64,000 bases of DNA, from assembly GCA_009869945.1 (NCBI GenBank), contig WIXG01000061.1:62001-126000 (forward strand). Direction: 5' to 3'. The position numbers were made by a program, and so were the translations under genes. Source of the stretch: Mesaphorura yosii (taxonomy: Eukaryota > Arthropoda > Collembola > Poduromorpha > Tullbergiidae). The notes beneath the pieces are model-generated. The model was not told the DNA's origin and ran no database searches. It saw only the letters and a program-made list of their open reading frames with translations. Positions 15,201 through 27,200 of the stretch are shown here, one piece after another (positions within the stretch are counted from its first letter, which is position 1; each line of letters starts with the position of its first letter).

Positions 15201-18200
15201 TCGTAATTCTCCTCGCATTCCAAAGAGCAGCAGAGAAGCTCAGATCGAAAGCTCAGAGCAGAGTTCCAGTAAACAAAAATTTCTCCGGCCGTCCGGCATT
15301 CTCGGGTTTAAGTTTTTCCTTTTACTGGCCTCCCTGCAGACAGCAGCAAGCAACAATGGGCGATGGTTATTCGCAGAGGGAAGGAAATGCTACATCGTTA
15401 CTATCCACAGTTGCCGTTACGTAGAAGTTAACGAATCATGAAAGTTTGTTTTATAATTGAAATGAACTTTGTACTGTGCACAGCAGCAGCGAAATCAACA
15501 ACCCATTATTTTGTGGAATTTCACTTGCCCGGCCCAAACCTCAACATGGACAGATGTACAAAGATGTCTAGGCTTCCAGTGAGTGAGCAGTGAATCCCAT
15601 TTAGGAGCTCGAGAATGTTTTGGTTTTCCATTCCCTCCCATGATTTTTGTGCAATGACGAAGGGAACGGAAAAAGAGATGTTGTCCTTCCTCGTCGACAA
15701 TTGTCATCATAAACATAAATAGGATGGAGATGAGAAAAGTTAAAACGGCTGTAACTTGTAATGGCTAAATTAATGAACATTGACGAAGATCGTAACTTCT
15801 TTCGGCGCTTTGTCCTCGGAGCAATAGCCTCCCAGTAAGGCTTGGTAATGAACGTGTGGAATACGCTGGACTATGTTAGTAGAAAAAAAACTCCGGGCCT
15901 CGCGAATGGAGAATACGAAATTGGAATATTCGGCTACGAAGGCGAACCCAAAATGCAATGCACAACATGCTTAACTCAATTTATTATGCAAATCTTAGCA
16001 GAGTTAGGCGCGCCCTAAATTCATAATTTGAAAGTAATAACGATTTTAATTTTAGACGTTAATTGAATTTACATACAAATTGCGCAACAACGACCTGCAT
16101 GTTTACTCTTCCATTTCTTCGCAAGGTGGCCTGAAGTCATTATTGACAATTCCCCAAAGGCCATCATAAAGGAATGTACATTAAATATTAATTGCGCAGC
16201 CAAATTAGTCGTCTTAATAATGACGTTAGTAAATATGTTTCTTGCCCGTGTGTGTGCTTTTTATGCCGATGCCTGCTTTTTGGTTGCTTGCATAATTTCG
16301 TTATTAAGCAGAGTTCCGGGAATCCAATCCGGATTTTTCTGGTTAAGATTCAAAAATTTATGGCTTGCCTTGGCGTTATGCAATCAGCGCTGAGAATAAT
16401 TCCTCAAGTGTTTACGACCAGAATAAATATTTCAGTTTTGCAGCTCGTCAGAACCAGGAAGTTTGAAATAACCGGCTGGTGTTCAGTGTTTTTAACTATT
16501 GAAATGAGCTGAAGTCTTTAGGAGAGGAAGCGAAACTGTACGCGAAGAAAGGAGAAAGAAAGAAGAGAAAGTTGTCTTTCTCAGCGTCTGTTGTTCTTTG
16601 CACCAACTTCTTTTGCTCTTTCTCACAACTGCAAACTTTCTGCAGTGAGTTTAATGAAAAAAGCCTCACTTTCTATTTCTCTCCTTTGTTTATTTCACAG
16701 GCCAGCTCAGTTTCTTTGCAAGCAAAACTTTCTCTTGCATCTTGCGCGCTGTGACTCGGCCTGGCAGTGGCACTGTGCGAGAGCCCAAATAATTTAGTCG
16801 AGTCGGGACACAATGCATACATAATAAGATGAATCTAAGAATGAAAGACTGTCACACTTTCTCCGTGGTGCTGTGCTCAACTTCGGAGCTTATTTTCCAT
16901 ACAGACGAGCCGCGGCGTTGTTTTTTGCGTCATGTGAGCCGTGAATATACGAGCGTGTGAGTATGAGTGAAAGAAATAAAAAAGGTCATAAAAGTTCAAT
17001 CTTGAGCGTATTTATTTTTTGGGAGAGTGAAGAAATAAAGAAATACGTCAGGCACGGCCCACACCTTCAAGCTTTGTCGTACAAGAGAGCTAGTTTATGG
17101 TTTACTCAATTTACCTGCCTGCCCTCTTCGATACCCGGCCACAATGGAAGTTTAAACCGCAGGAAGCCGCGAGCTCCAGAAATCAGAAATGAGCCAAGCT
17201 AAACCGCATTGCATGCCCTCTTTTCCGGTATTTACTCAGATTAAAAAGCACACACCCTCGGAATTACACTCTCAGTCAGTCCAACTTGCCTGTAGAATGT
17301 GGAATCACATTACGCTAAATAGAGCGTCAATTTCCTCAATAACACGAGGTAATAAGCTCCATTGCCTCTTAAGGAGAGCTCATAATGCTGCCTGGCATCC
17401 TCCTGCTGGATTCTAGATTGCCAGTGCCAGGAAATGAGCCAGAAGTGCGAGTGCAGTGAAAGTATGATCAATCCATTAAATATTAACTCGTTCCTACAGC
17501 ACTCAGCGACTGAGCAACCCAAGCACTCTGGCTGCGGTGGCTTTTATGTTGCGCATTTACGAACAGGTAAGTAAAAGGGTTCCCGTCTTCAAAGACTGAA
17601 ACTGAGACTCCCGTCCCAGACGGCCAGAGACTTACGCCACTACAACTCGAATCTCATTAGTTTTAAATTTACTTTATATTACCGCAACAGGACGAGTGAC
17701 ATAAAAAGCAACTTACTATGATGAAAGGAAATGGTGCGGCCCATGTCAGCACGCAGTATCGGAATGTGGTTGAGGAGATGGTTCGTTGCCCAAAAAGAAG
17801 CGAGTGGTACTGCTGCTGCTCCACGGAAGCCATGCTCGCCTGGTCCAGCTCGGAGGGGAGGAGGTGCGTCGGCGTCCCGGCGTAGCGCCCCAGCGTTTTG
17901 TACGTCTGGATCGTGTGCGCCAGGAACCAGCAGCCGATGACGAGGTGGAGGTAATGCAGGATCACGGCGACTGACGCACAGACGTCCACCGGCTCGGTGG
18001 CCTGCAATGAGAAAAGGAATTCATCATTACATTAATCGTAGTCGTAGTCGGATTCTCTGATTCAGAGAGTACATCTTGAATTATAGGCAAAGAGGCATAA
18101 AAGACGAGGGGATTTCAAAAATGAAAAGTCAACAGTCAACACTCATGTCTCATGTACACGTCGCGTCGCGGATCAGAATTTTGAATACTTGATCGTGATC

Positions 18201-21200
18201 TCAATCTATTTCCTTTTCTTTTCTTTATTCTGCCTGTTCCTAATCCCTGCTCTGGTCCATGTATAACTCGAATAACTCCATAGGATTCGATTGGAATTAT
18301 TGTGTGTGCTCTATTTTCCAAGCAAGCGAATTTCGAATAACTTTTTCTCTTTCAAATCCAGTCCACGAGCCTACTCACGCAGAAAAGCAGAAAGAAGGTA
18401 CAAGCATCATTTCATCATTCGTTCCGTTCTCATTGATTTTCATCAGTCTGGCCTAAATATCAAGTGCGCAGCATGGCCGTATGTATTTTGTTCAGTCAAC
18501 CAATTTTTCCTGTTTAGGAACTGGCTGATGGCTGGCTTAGGAGCTTGGCTTTCGATACGAGTCCAAGTCCAATTTCTCTGGATGCAATACTTCAACCTGT
18601 CTAACTTTCATCTTTGTATTTACTCTTATTCTTACAGCCTGCTCTTTCTTCGGCTAAACTGAAAATCTCGGATTTGGGACTCATTCGTCAAGGAATCCAT
18701 TTTGCTCATCCATCGAATACCTTACTCTCGGAGCGCAACGAGTTTTCTAAATGAAAGTATTCTTCTCCGATCATTTTGAGTGTAAAGTAAACACAGGCAG
18801 ACTCAGGCAGGCATCGTCGTACTTGGATTTGACGTACTGCACAATGACAGCCAAGCCAAGCCAGGCCAGACCGGGATAATAAAGCAACATAATAGAAAAG
18901 AAGTTTTAGTTTTCTCCTCGAGAAGAGTTCGCTATTCGCAAAGTTCTTTCTTCCATACTCCACGAATGAAGGTAATAAGGCGTAAAGTATCAACACTCCT
19001 TCAGCCCACTCGCTCGTTATGCTTATTTCGTCGTGGGTCGGCGCGTGTTGAACTTTTACTTTTAAAAAATATTGAAGATTCCACGCAGCAGAAAACCTTT
19101 GCACTGAAATATTAATGCGATCCGTTTCGTGGACGTCTTTTGTGGATGAATTCTTATGAATTCTTTCTCCGCCGGATTTCTTCCCTTCCTGCATCCATTA
19201 TTCAAAATGCAGGAATCTTTCAATCCTTCTTGATAATACGGCAATACTTCTTTGTTAAACTTTCTTTTCCATTCTTCTTCTTGCTGGAGTTTCGTCGATG
19301 TGTACCGAGCGAAAAACTTTTGTGCAACTCAATTCAAATCAGCGTGCTCAATGTACTTGCAAATGTACGAAGCGAGTGTGAGTGAACATGAGCGCAGCAC
19401 ATTAGCGAGATTGATTTGCAAGTCGTGATGATAGCGCAACGGATCGTTGGCGAGGCGAAGTTATCGGGAAGGCCATGCATAAATCATTTGATTACGGGGA
19501 ACGTGGAAATTCAATATGGCGTGAGTTCCGGGAAAATGGAAGGGTAATTGACAATTTTCCACAGTTCACAGAAACGAATGCGAATTATGGCAAATGGCAA
19601 AGTAAAGTACATATCACAGTCCGTCAAACACAAATCAAAAATGTGAATGTAAATGCAGGCTAACGATTAATGATCGGCTCACGAGGTCAGGTCAGCAAGT
19701 CGTGACTCCCCTTCACGGCCGACTTTTTGGTTCGGATTCGGAAATACTGCGTGTGTGTTGAGTGTATTATGTACTTCGGTAATGTGATGTGATAGGATAT
19801 GGAGAATATGGACTCATGCAACATCTGCCGCTGTGCATTCGAGGATTTATAGATCAAAGAAAGGTGTACTCGATTACGGAAAGCAAAAACCAACTCGATT
19901 GATTTATCAAGCCCCGATTTAACGGTTGAAAGATGTAAGTTATGTTATCCTTCCCTTGCAAACGCTCACTTTCTTTTAGTGTTTGTTTGGTGAAATGGCA
20001 GGCACTAATCATAAATTTCAGTTACACGTCGCAAAATTTAAATATTTTCATCCCAAAACACGAGCCGTGAATCCAACCACCAAATTGATATGAATATTTT
20101 AAGCCCGTGGAAGCACTGTCAAGAGAAGCCCTTCGACTGCCGTTTCCAGAAGCGGTGCAGATTTGTTTTTATTTCTCCTGAGAAAATGCATGACTCAAAT
20201 GTGCTGGGAAATAAAAATATAAGCCGGTCCATGTTTTTGTTGTGTACGCCGTGAGAAAAGTCGAGAAGAAGTCGAGTTTGAGCTCGAAAGTCACGCGCTT
20301 AACACGAAAATTGGAAAAAGTCAAAGAGTAATGCAGTACGGGTTTTATGTTGGAATGAATTGTTTTCGTTTCGTGACGATTGGAGATGAAATGAGTTTTT
20401 TCCATTACAGATTTCGTGCGACGCAGATTACCACAAGCGCCTGAACTGAGCGAGAACAACAGATTGGAGATATGAAAATGCCCGAAATACGAGCGGGAAG
20501 CTAACTGGGACGGAAAAGGAATGAAGTCAGTCGGGTTTTTGCACAAAATGGCAAGCAGGCATAACAATGGTTTCTGTTTTTCTGTATTTTTTCAACACTT
20601 GTACAGATATTTTCGTGGATATAAACTAGAGCGCAACAATAACATTCAATTCTCTGAAGAATAATCCTATGCGTGACCTCCATCTGTCTCTCCTCTACTT
20701 GGGCTTTGCTGTGTCGTGCATTTTTCTCTCCGGCAATTCTACTTATGTTCTCCTCCAGCAGACCGGAGACACAAACCCATTTTCTACAATTCTACATGAT
20801 GGTGCAGCACTACACACATGATTTCCACGTCCTCGCCGTGTCGCGTAGTACGCGAATCGCGAATTGTAGTACGTGATAAACGCCTCATGTTTCATTCATG
20901 ATTAGACGCGTTCCTTTGTCTCGTACTCTTCGTTTTTGCCTTTTGCTCACTGGCTGGAAAATTTGGTACGTGGAGTGGAATCGCTCAGTCATTTTCATTT
21001 ACAATTTGCAAACTGGTTTCACTATCCGCTGGAGCACTCCATTCGTGATCTCCCATTCGATTCGTGCTTCAGAGAGGAAAACTGGCAAATTTGTGACACA
21101 TTTCGCGCGTCCCTCATTCTTAGTCAGGGCACATGCGACAGTTGGCTAAAATATTGCGAAAACTTTGATTTAACCTTGAAATCGAGGCTTCGTGCAGGAA

Positions 21201-24200
21201 TTTTCAATACTTGACGACAAATATCGGCACAGAAATAATAGAAAGCAGGGCAGCTTGTCTCATTCTTCTAGCCTTCTAGCTAGAACTTGGCGGCCTCACA
21301 CGTCTGATTTTAACCAGTTTAAATGAAACAATGCTTTCATTTCTGCACGTTTGTCTCTGAAATGAGCGAGTAGGGAGTAGAGCCCATAAAAGTGATAGGT
21401 GGTGGTACATACACTGTGTATCATAAAGATAGGGTCACCCACAAATAATACTATAACTTCAGAATCAACGGGTCGATTTAATTTATATTTGCATCAGATA
21501 TGAACTGCAAAGATGCGATTATTTAGAGCGAGTTTCAAGCCTTAGCTTGGATTTGCACAGGGAATATAGACAAAGACCCGGAAATCTGGTGTCTCAAAAA
21601 GATAGGGTCACTGGCAGTTCTTTTGGAAGAACTTCCAGTTACCATTAGCTGTTGCCACGAGAAGTACTAAAATCGTAAAATATGGGAAGGTGGTCAAGTT
21701 TAAGTGATTTCGAACAGGGTCAAATTAGTGCACATGACCAAGGCCTGTCGCAAAGAAAAATTGCGCAACAAATCGGATGATCTCAAAACGTCGTGCATAA
21801 TTTCTTAAAACTAGGTAGCGAATACGGTCAAAAGAGTTCTCCTGGCCGACTAAAAGTCACAAGCGATCGGGATGAATGAAAAATAGAGTAACTAGCTTTA
21901 TCTGGCCAATTTTCATTAAGAGAAATTAAAAATACACTCCCGGTACAAGTATCCATTATGACGGTTTTACGGATCATCAACTGCATTCCATTCCTAAAGT
22001 GATGCAAGAAGTTAAACGAACCACTCTTGAAGCAAGAGCACGTTCAGAAGAGGCTGAAATTTGCGAAAGACCACATGAACTGGGAGAAGGAATGGGAATC
22101 CGTGGTCTTTTCTGATGAAAAAAAGTTTAACCTAGATGGGGCAGATGGCTACAGGTCCTGCTGGCACGACCTGAGGAAGGAGCTTGATATTTTCTCGAAA
22201 CGGCAGCAAGGTCTGGACTAGAGATACTTAAAATTATATAATTTATTTTAAAAATCCGATCTGAGTGTCCGGTACCTGGATATCATCTGGGTATTTTCTA
22301 AGGTGGTGGGTCTCTAATAGTTTGGGGTGCCTTCGAGTACAAGGGAAAATCGGACCTGGCTGAAATGTCGGTGCGCCTGGACTCGAGTGGCTACCAGGAC
22401 ATCCTTAAAAGATTCCTAAAAAAATGTTGGAAGAAAAACTCGTGGCCCACGGTGGATTTTTCAACAGGACAATGCTGCCATACACTCGTCCCACAGTACC
22501 AAGCAATGGCTGGAATCAAATAAAATTCAATCCCTAGTCTTGCCCTCTAAAAGTCCTGATTCGAATCCTATGGAGAACCTTTGGGGGATTATTGTCCGTG
22601 ATGTTTATGCCCATGGCAGGCAATACAACAATTTAAACCGCTTAAAGAGGACGTTTTCCGAGCCTGGAATGCGATTCTACTGAAAACTCTCCGGAAATTG
22701 ATGTTGTCAATGAAAAATAGAATTCTTTAAGTTATTCTGAACAGGGGAGGCTATAAGCACTACTAAGACTGAGGGAGAGTGCTCTCACAGTACATAAATA
22801 TACGTAATAATTAGAATTTCACACAAGCTTGAAGTGACCCTATCTTTTTGAGACATGAATATTTCAGTTCTTTGCTTAAATCTCTTGTAATAATTGAAGT
22901 TATGCCATGAAACTTGCCTGATTTCATGGCCTTGTCATAGTTTATAATTGGTGAAAATTTGAATAAATTTGGTCAATTGGTTCACAAGTTACAGCTATAT
23001 ATATATGTGACCCTATCTTTCTGATAGACAGTGTAAAAAGAGTCAATGAGTCTGAAATGAGTATTTTTAGGGTCCAATATACCCTCCTTCACTTTTTTTC
23101 CAACAAGTTGGTTAACTAAATGGGCTCAACACATTAGTTAACTAGAGTAAAAAAATTACATAATTATCGTCATATCAATGGTCCCATTGGGGGTAGTCCG
23201 CCGGGTAAGTTGGGGGAGGGAGTGCTCGCCGGGTAGGATAGGGGCAGTCATATCAGTCACCATATAAGCGACAACTTGGGGCCACCACACTGGCTCCAGG
23301 TTCACCACAACACAGGGCGGGGCCACCACACTGACAACTTTGGGCCCATGGAACCACCGCATATCATTTTCAACACACCACGGCATACGACAACGACAAC
23401 CATCACCAACACCTATCACTTTTATGGGCTCTACTCCCTACTGAGCGAAAGCTAAAATTCACGTACAGCTATTCGAGTCACAATGGCAGGCATGGCAGTA
23501 GCAGACAAAAGTAAGTGAGCCATGTTTAATGCTTTAATATGATTACGTGTCTTCTTGCTTCAGCTTCAGTGAGCAGCAGTTGTTTCGTTCTCAGACAGAC
23601 GTGTACCTGCTAATGTTGATGCCGATGTTCTTCAGCAGTGCTGGAAGCTAGAAACTAGCCTCATTGCATTGTGCAAAACTTTCATTTAATGCGAATGAGC
23701 AGTAAGTTTAACGTGCGCATACGTGTAAAACCGATTAAATGATCCTAAGCGCGAAAGGAAAGAAGCAGGAAGCTCCTTTTCAGTCAGGAAGAAATACGTT
23801 CATCTTATATTCGGAGTGGAACGGAAGACTCGGCGGATTAAAACTGATTATTCCAAAGTACTCGATAAGAAGAGGAAGGAAGACTCAATTGCATTACAAC
23901 TTTAAGCCACGCAATGCCATTACTGCGCTGTGCGCTGTAGTTGGTCTTAAACAATGTGGGTCAGCTCCAGCTTCCTCCACGTCATTAACCGTATAAATTC
24001 TTGCTCGCTGCCTCGTTGTCTCTTTGCCGAATGTTTGACCATTTGATTAATGAACACCAGTGGACAATGGACAAACGACTAACGCTCTGGATGGTCCGAC
24101 TGAGACGAATAAACTATTTACGCAATTCGCCGAATTCTGTCCTTGCAATTAAAGCGTGGTTGTGGTCAAAGATTGGAAATGAGGTGAAATTAAGTAGTGT

Positions 24201-27200
24201 TTTAGCAGTCAGAATCAGAGTAATGAAGGACAATGCTCACATTCTTGCTTTTGGAGCGCTAGTCCTCAGTTTCACTTAATTACAACCTGCTCTTATGCAC
24301 TGTTTCACTCTTTCCAGAATCAAACCAGCTTCAAAAGGTATGCATTAAGTTTCAATTACGCACGCGATGATTCTAGATGAGTTCCAACCGCATCGCATGA
24401 TTGCATTTCATTAAGTGAAGTGTGCAAAGGTCATGATAATACTAATTATAGACCAATTTAATAAAACGCGTCACGCCATGCACGAACGTTGCCCAGAATT
24501 CAGGAAGACAGCAGTGCTTCAACTTACGTGTACGGCAAGCAGCAACAGAAGATTGGAAATGAGAAGTGCGAATCCGACGTGGATGTGAATGGGAAGTCGA
24601 TTGGAGAAAGTTCCTTTTCGAATGCATTTTGTTGCTCCAAGAACTGTCAGAATTTGAGCGATTGCTGCAATCACGCCTCCGACCGCCTGAAATTTTAGAA
24701 AGGCGTGTTGGACAATAATATCAAATTAATTGAGACAAGTCATGCGGTATCGTTTAAAGTGCTGCCGTAATCTAATTGAAGGAAATTATATTGGAAATTG
24801 TGGAAGCACGAACATCACGAAAATGCACGAAATTTGAATATCAGCCAGGGCGTTCTGTTCGTTATCGTTGCATTTCATTATTGTAAGTAGGCCGGCACGC
24901 AATCATTGAATTGAATGCGTCATTGTTAACTAAATTTCATTGTAATATTCCAGAACTTGTAGAATATTCTGAATAGAAGTCGAATTATTCCGTTTCTCGC
25001 GCGCGTTAATTTTGTGGTTAAGCTCTTTGTGGTCATGCAGCAGCTTTCTCTTTGGCATTGGCACCTGAATTCAAAGGAAGTTTTCTAATTTTCTAATCCA
25101 ACACGCACGGACGGATGAACGAATAGAATCGCATTTCTCGAATTACGCATTCAGCTTAAATTAGTTTGATTGAACAAAGGAAAATTGAGGCTTTGCGGCA
25201 TAAATTACGAATTACGACATGTAGCTCGACCGTATTTACATTTGTCTACGTCCACGAGTCAGCGTCCGCGTTACCTCAAAGTAAATTAAGTTGAACCTCA
25301 TTACTTCACATAATAATAATTACATTACACCCACCAGCCAGCCAACATTCATCAAATTCGAACAATAGGACGGACTGAATTTAATTCAGGCTCTGAGAAA
25401 GGTGTCAGGAAGGCTGCTGCCCAATGCAGAAATAATCAGACGAAAGTGCGGTGGAGAGAAAGCCAGATCGATATTGTTTACACTTACTTGTATCACTCGT
25501 CCCGCAATTTCTTCCTTGTGATCGTCGTTGTTGTACTTGTCACCGAAGTAGACGTACATAACGCTGTCAATTCGGCCTCGTGAGATTACATCCGCTAATC
25601 CATTATCATTAGAGTCCAGGGCGGGGAACAGGTTCTCATTAATTTTTACCGCCGAGCTTGTCTCATTATATTTCGAGGTTTGCACTGCGTCGTGGCCACT
25701 CAACTCCGACTCAGGTGAGTCCTCTTCCTCTTCACCGATTCCAAAGTTGCGGCGTCTGTCGCTGTCAAAATTAAAGAATGGATCTTGTCTCCTGGAATTA
25801 CGGTCTCTGCCACTCGAGCTCCCGCTCGGCTCGTATGGCTCGATGTAGTAATCGATAGTTCCATTAGTGTTTCGATTATCTTCTCGACGGAGGCTGTGAC
25901 GCGCGAGCCAGTCAGGTGGATACAAGTACTGTTGCAGGAGTCTACCGCCCTGCTGCTGCTGCGGTGAATAGACTTCGTCTTGCTCTTCTCCAGTTTCCAG
26001 CAATAATGGCCTCACGTTAATTGGATTTGATGCGGGATGCGTTTGACGAGATCCATAATCATCACTTTGAGCCGTTGTACGTGACCTCTGAGTTATGGGG
26101 CTCGGCGCCATCGCGTTGGACGTCGTTGTCGAGACTATTACAGTGGGGGATAACGACGTAGTTGTTGGGAGTGTCGCCGTAGCTCGGCTGCCGCTCGTGC
26201 TGAAGGAATTCGGAATGGTTGAAGTTGTTGACGATAATAAAAATTCACTAATTTCGCCAAAGGACGAGTACCTCCTCGAACCGTTGCGGGGTTTGGGTTC
26301 GATTCTGAGAAGCGACTCGTGCTCGTGCGTTAAATTAAGTTTAGCAGATCGTCCATTCGCAGACCAGAGCTGTAGCTTCCTGTGTAAATTGATATTATCC
26401 GCACTGCCATTCAGCTCCGGTAATGAGGAGGCAAATGTTGTGCCCAACGACGTCGTTGACGTGGAACTCGATGATTGGGAAGAAAACGACGATGGTCGTG
26501 GAGTGGAAGTGCCTGATAATGAGTCCAGCTGGATGAGGTCGTTACGGCCATGTGCGGGCAGAGGAATATTTTTCTCGGCTTTGTGATTCAGGTTACTTGG
26601 TTCGCGGAACTCGGAGGCTGACGCTCGAAGAGTGGAAGTGGCGACGGAGAAGACAGGTGAAGTGTTTCTACTTGTGAGCCTGGTCTCAAGCAAAGGTTTT
26701 AAAGGTACTGATGCGGACACGCAGCAGCCTGGTGTCCCTGTTGCTTCTGCTGCTGCAGGTTTTGACGTTGGTGGCGGCACAAATTGACCAATTCCACTCG
26801 CACCAGCAGCCGCAGGAGCTGAATGGGAAGCGAGAGTGAGAGAAGTGTCATAAAAAGTTCGAGCACTTGAAGTTGTGGTACCAATGGATGGGCTGTAGAA
26901 AGTCTGAGCGGTTATCGATGCATCCGCCTGAGGCTCTCCTCTGACTAACTCAGAGTTCAACGTGGTTTCCTTAAAAATAGTCTGTCCAGGTGCAAATTCA
27001 TTCGTCTCGCGACCTGAAAAGATAGGAAAGAAGGAAGAAGTGATTAGAATTTGTTTGTTGAATTCTGTTGTTCATTCGCGAGAAGGAAGCAGCGCCATTT
27101 TGGAATGGCGTGGCCGTGAAGTCTTTGCATCTGCACCGCAATGAACTGTGCTTTCTTTAGATTAGTGTCAAAGCTCGGTGGCATTGACAGGTTTCAGCGT

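Larger units (their letters stand above)
21412..23033 (+). mobile_element. Tc1/mariner superfamily transposon, Tc3-like, decayed
   Basis: The element starts CACTGTGTATC and ends with the reverse complement (2 mismatches in 27 bases), with TA on each side (21,410-21,411 and 23,034-23,035), the standard Tc1/mariner target. Each end carries a second inward copy of the AGATAGGGTCAC motif: 21,591-21,612 on the left and its exact 22-base reverse complement at 22,833-22,854 on the right. They lie about 172 bases from the outer copies. Such paired transposase-binding sites (IR/DR layout) are known in Tc3 and related elements. The internal transposase gene is broken, so this copy cannot be autonomous. 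Confidence 0.92.
21369..23442. mobile_element. Short TIR (MITE-like) element split by a Tc3-like insertion
   Basis: Bases 21,369-21,406 (beginning AGTAGGGAGTAGAGCCCATA) are the reverse complement of 23,405-23,442 with one mismatch in about 38 bases. The same five bases, GAGCG, flank both ends (21,364-21,368 and 23,443-23,447) and are a likely target-site duplication. Leaving out the inserted Tc3-like element, the unit is only about 450 bases and has no coding sequence, so it is non-autonomous. Its interior right of the insertion is G-rich and repeats GGGGCCACCACACTG-like blocks twice. A five-base duplication does not by itself settle the superfamily. The near-identical ends point to a fairly recent insertion relative to the surrounding intron. 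Confidence 0.75.
18002..24527 (-). other. Receptor intron, 6.5 kb, hosts nested transposons
   Basis: Intron between the TM3-4 and TM1-2 exons. It contains the nested transposon pair at 21,369-23,442. The remainder is AT-rich with only short, unsupported open frames. Confidence 0.75.

Noticed and set aside
17731-17974. Two plus-strand ORFs in GC-rich DNA
   Set aside because: Antisense shadows of the TM3-TM4 exon, whose translation is clearly a receptor.
23156-23419. 87-codon minus-strand ORF inside the short TIR element
   Set aside because: Arises from GC-rich repeat sequence; no domain and no transposase motifs.
25386-25487. Continuation of the ectodomain reading frame past 25,488 (VSVNNIDLAFSPPHF...)
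   Set aside because: Superficially GAIN-like, but it ends in a stop and no usable donor follows; the GTAAGT at 25,487 is strong and in phase with the TM1 exon.
26095-26586. 163-codon plus-strand ORF, Val/Asp-rich
   Set aside because: Shadow of the Ser/Thr-rich receptor exon on the minus strand.
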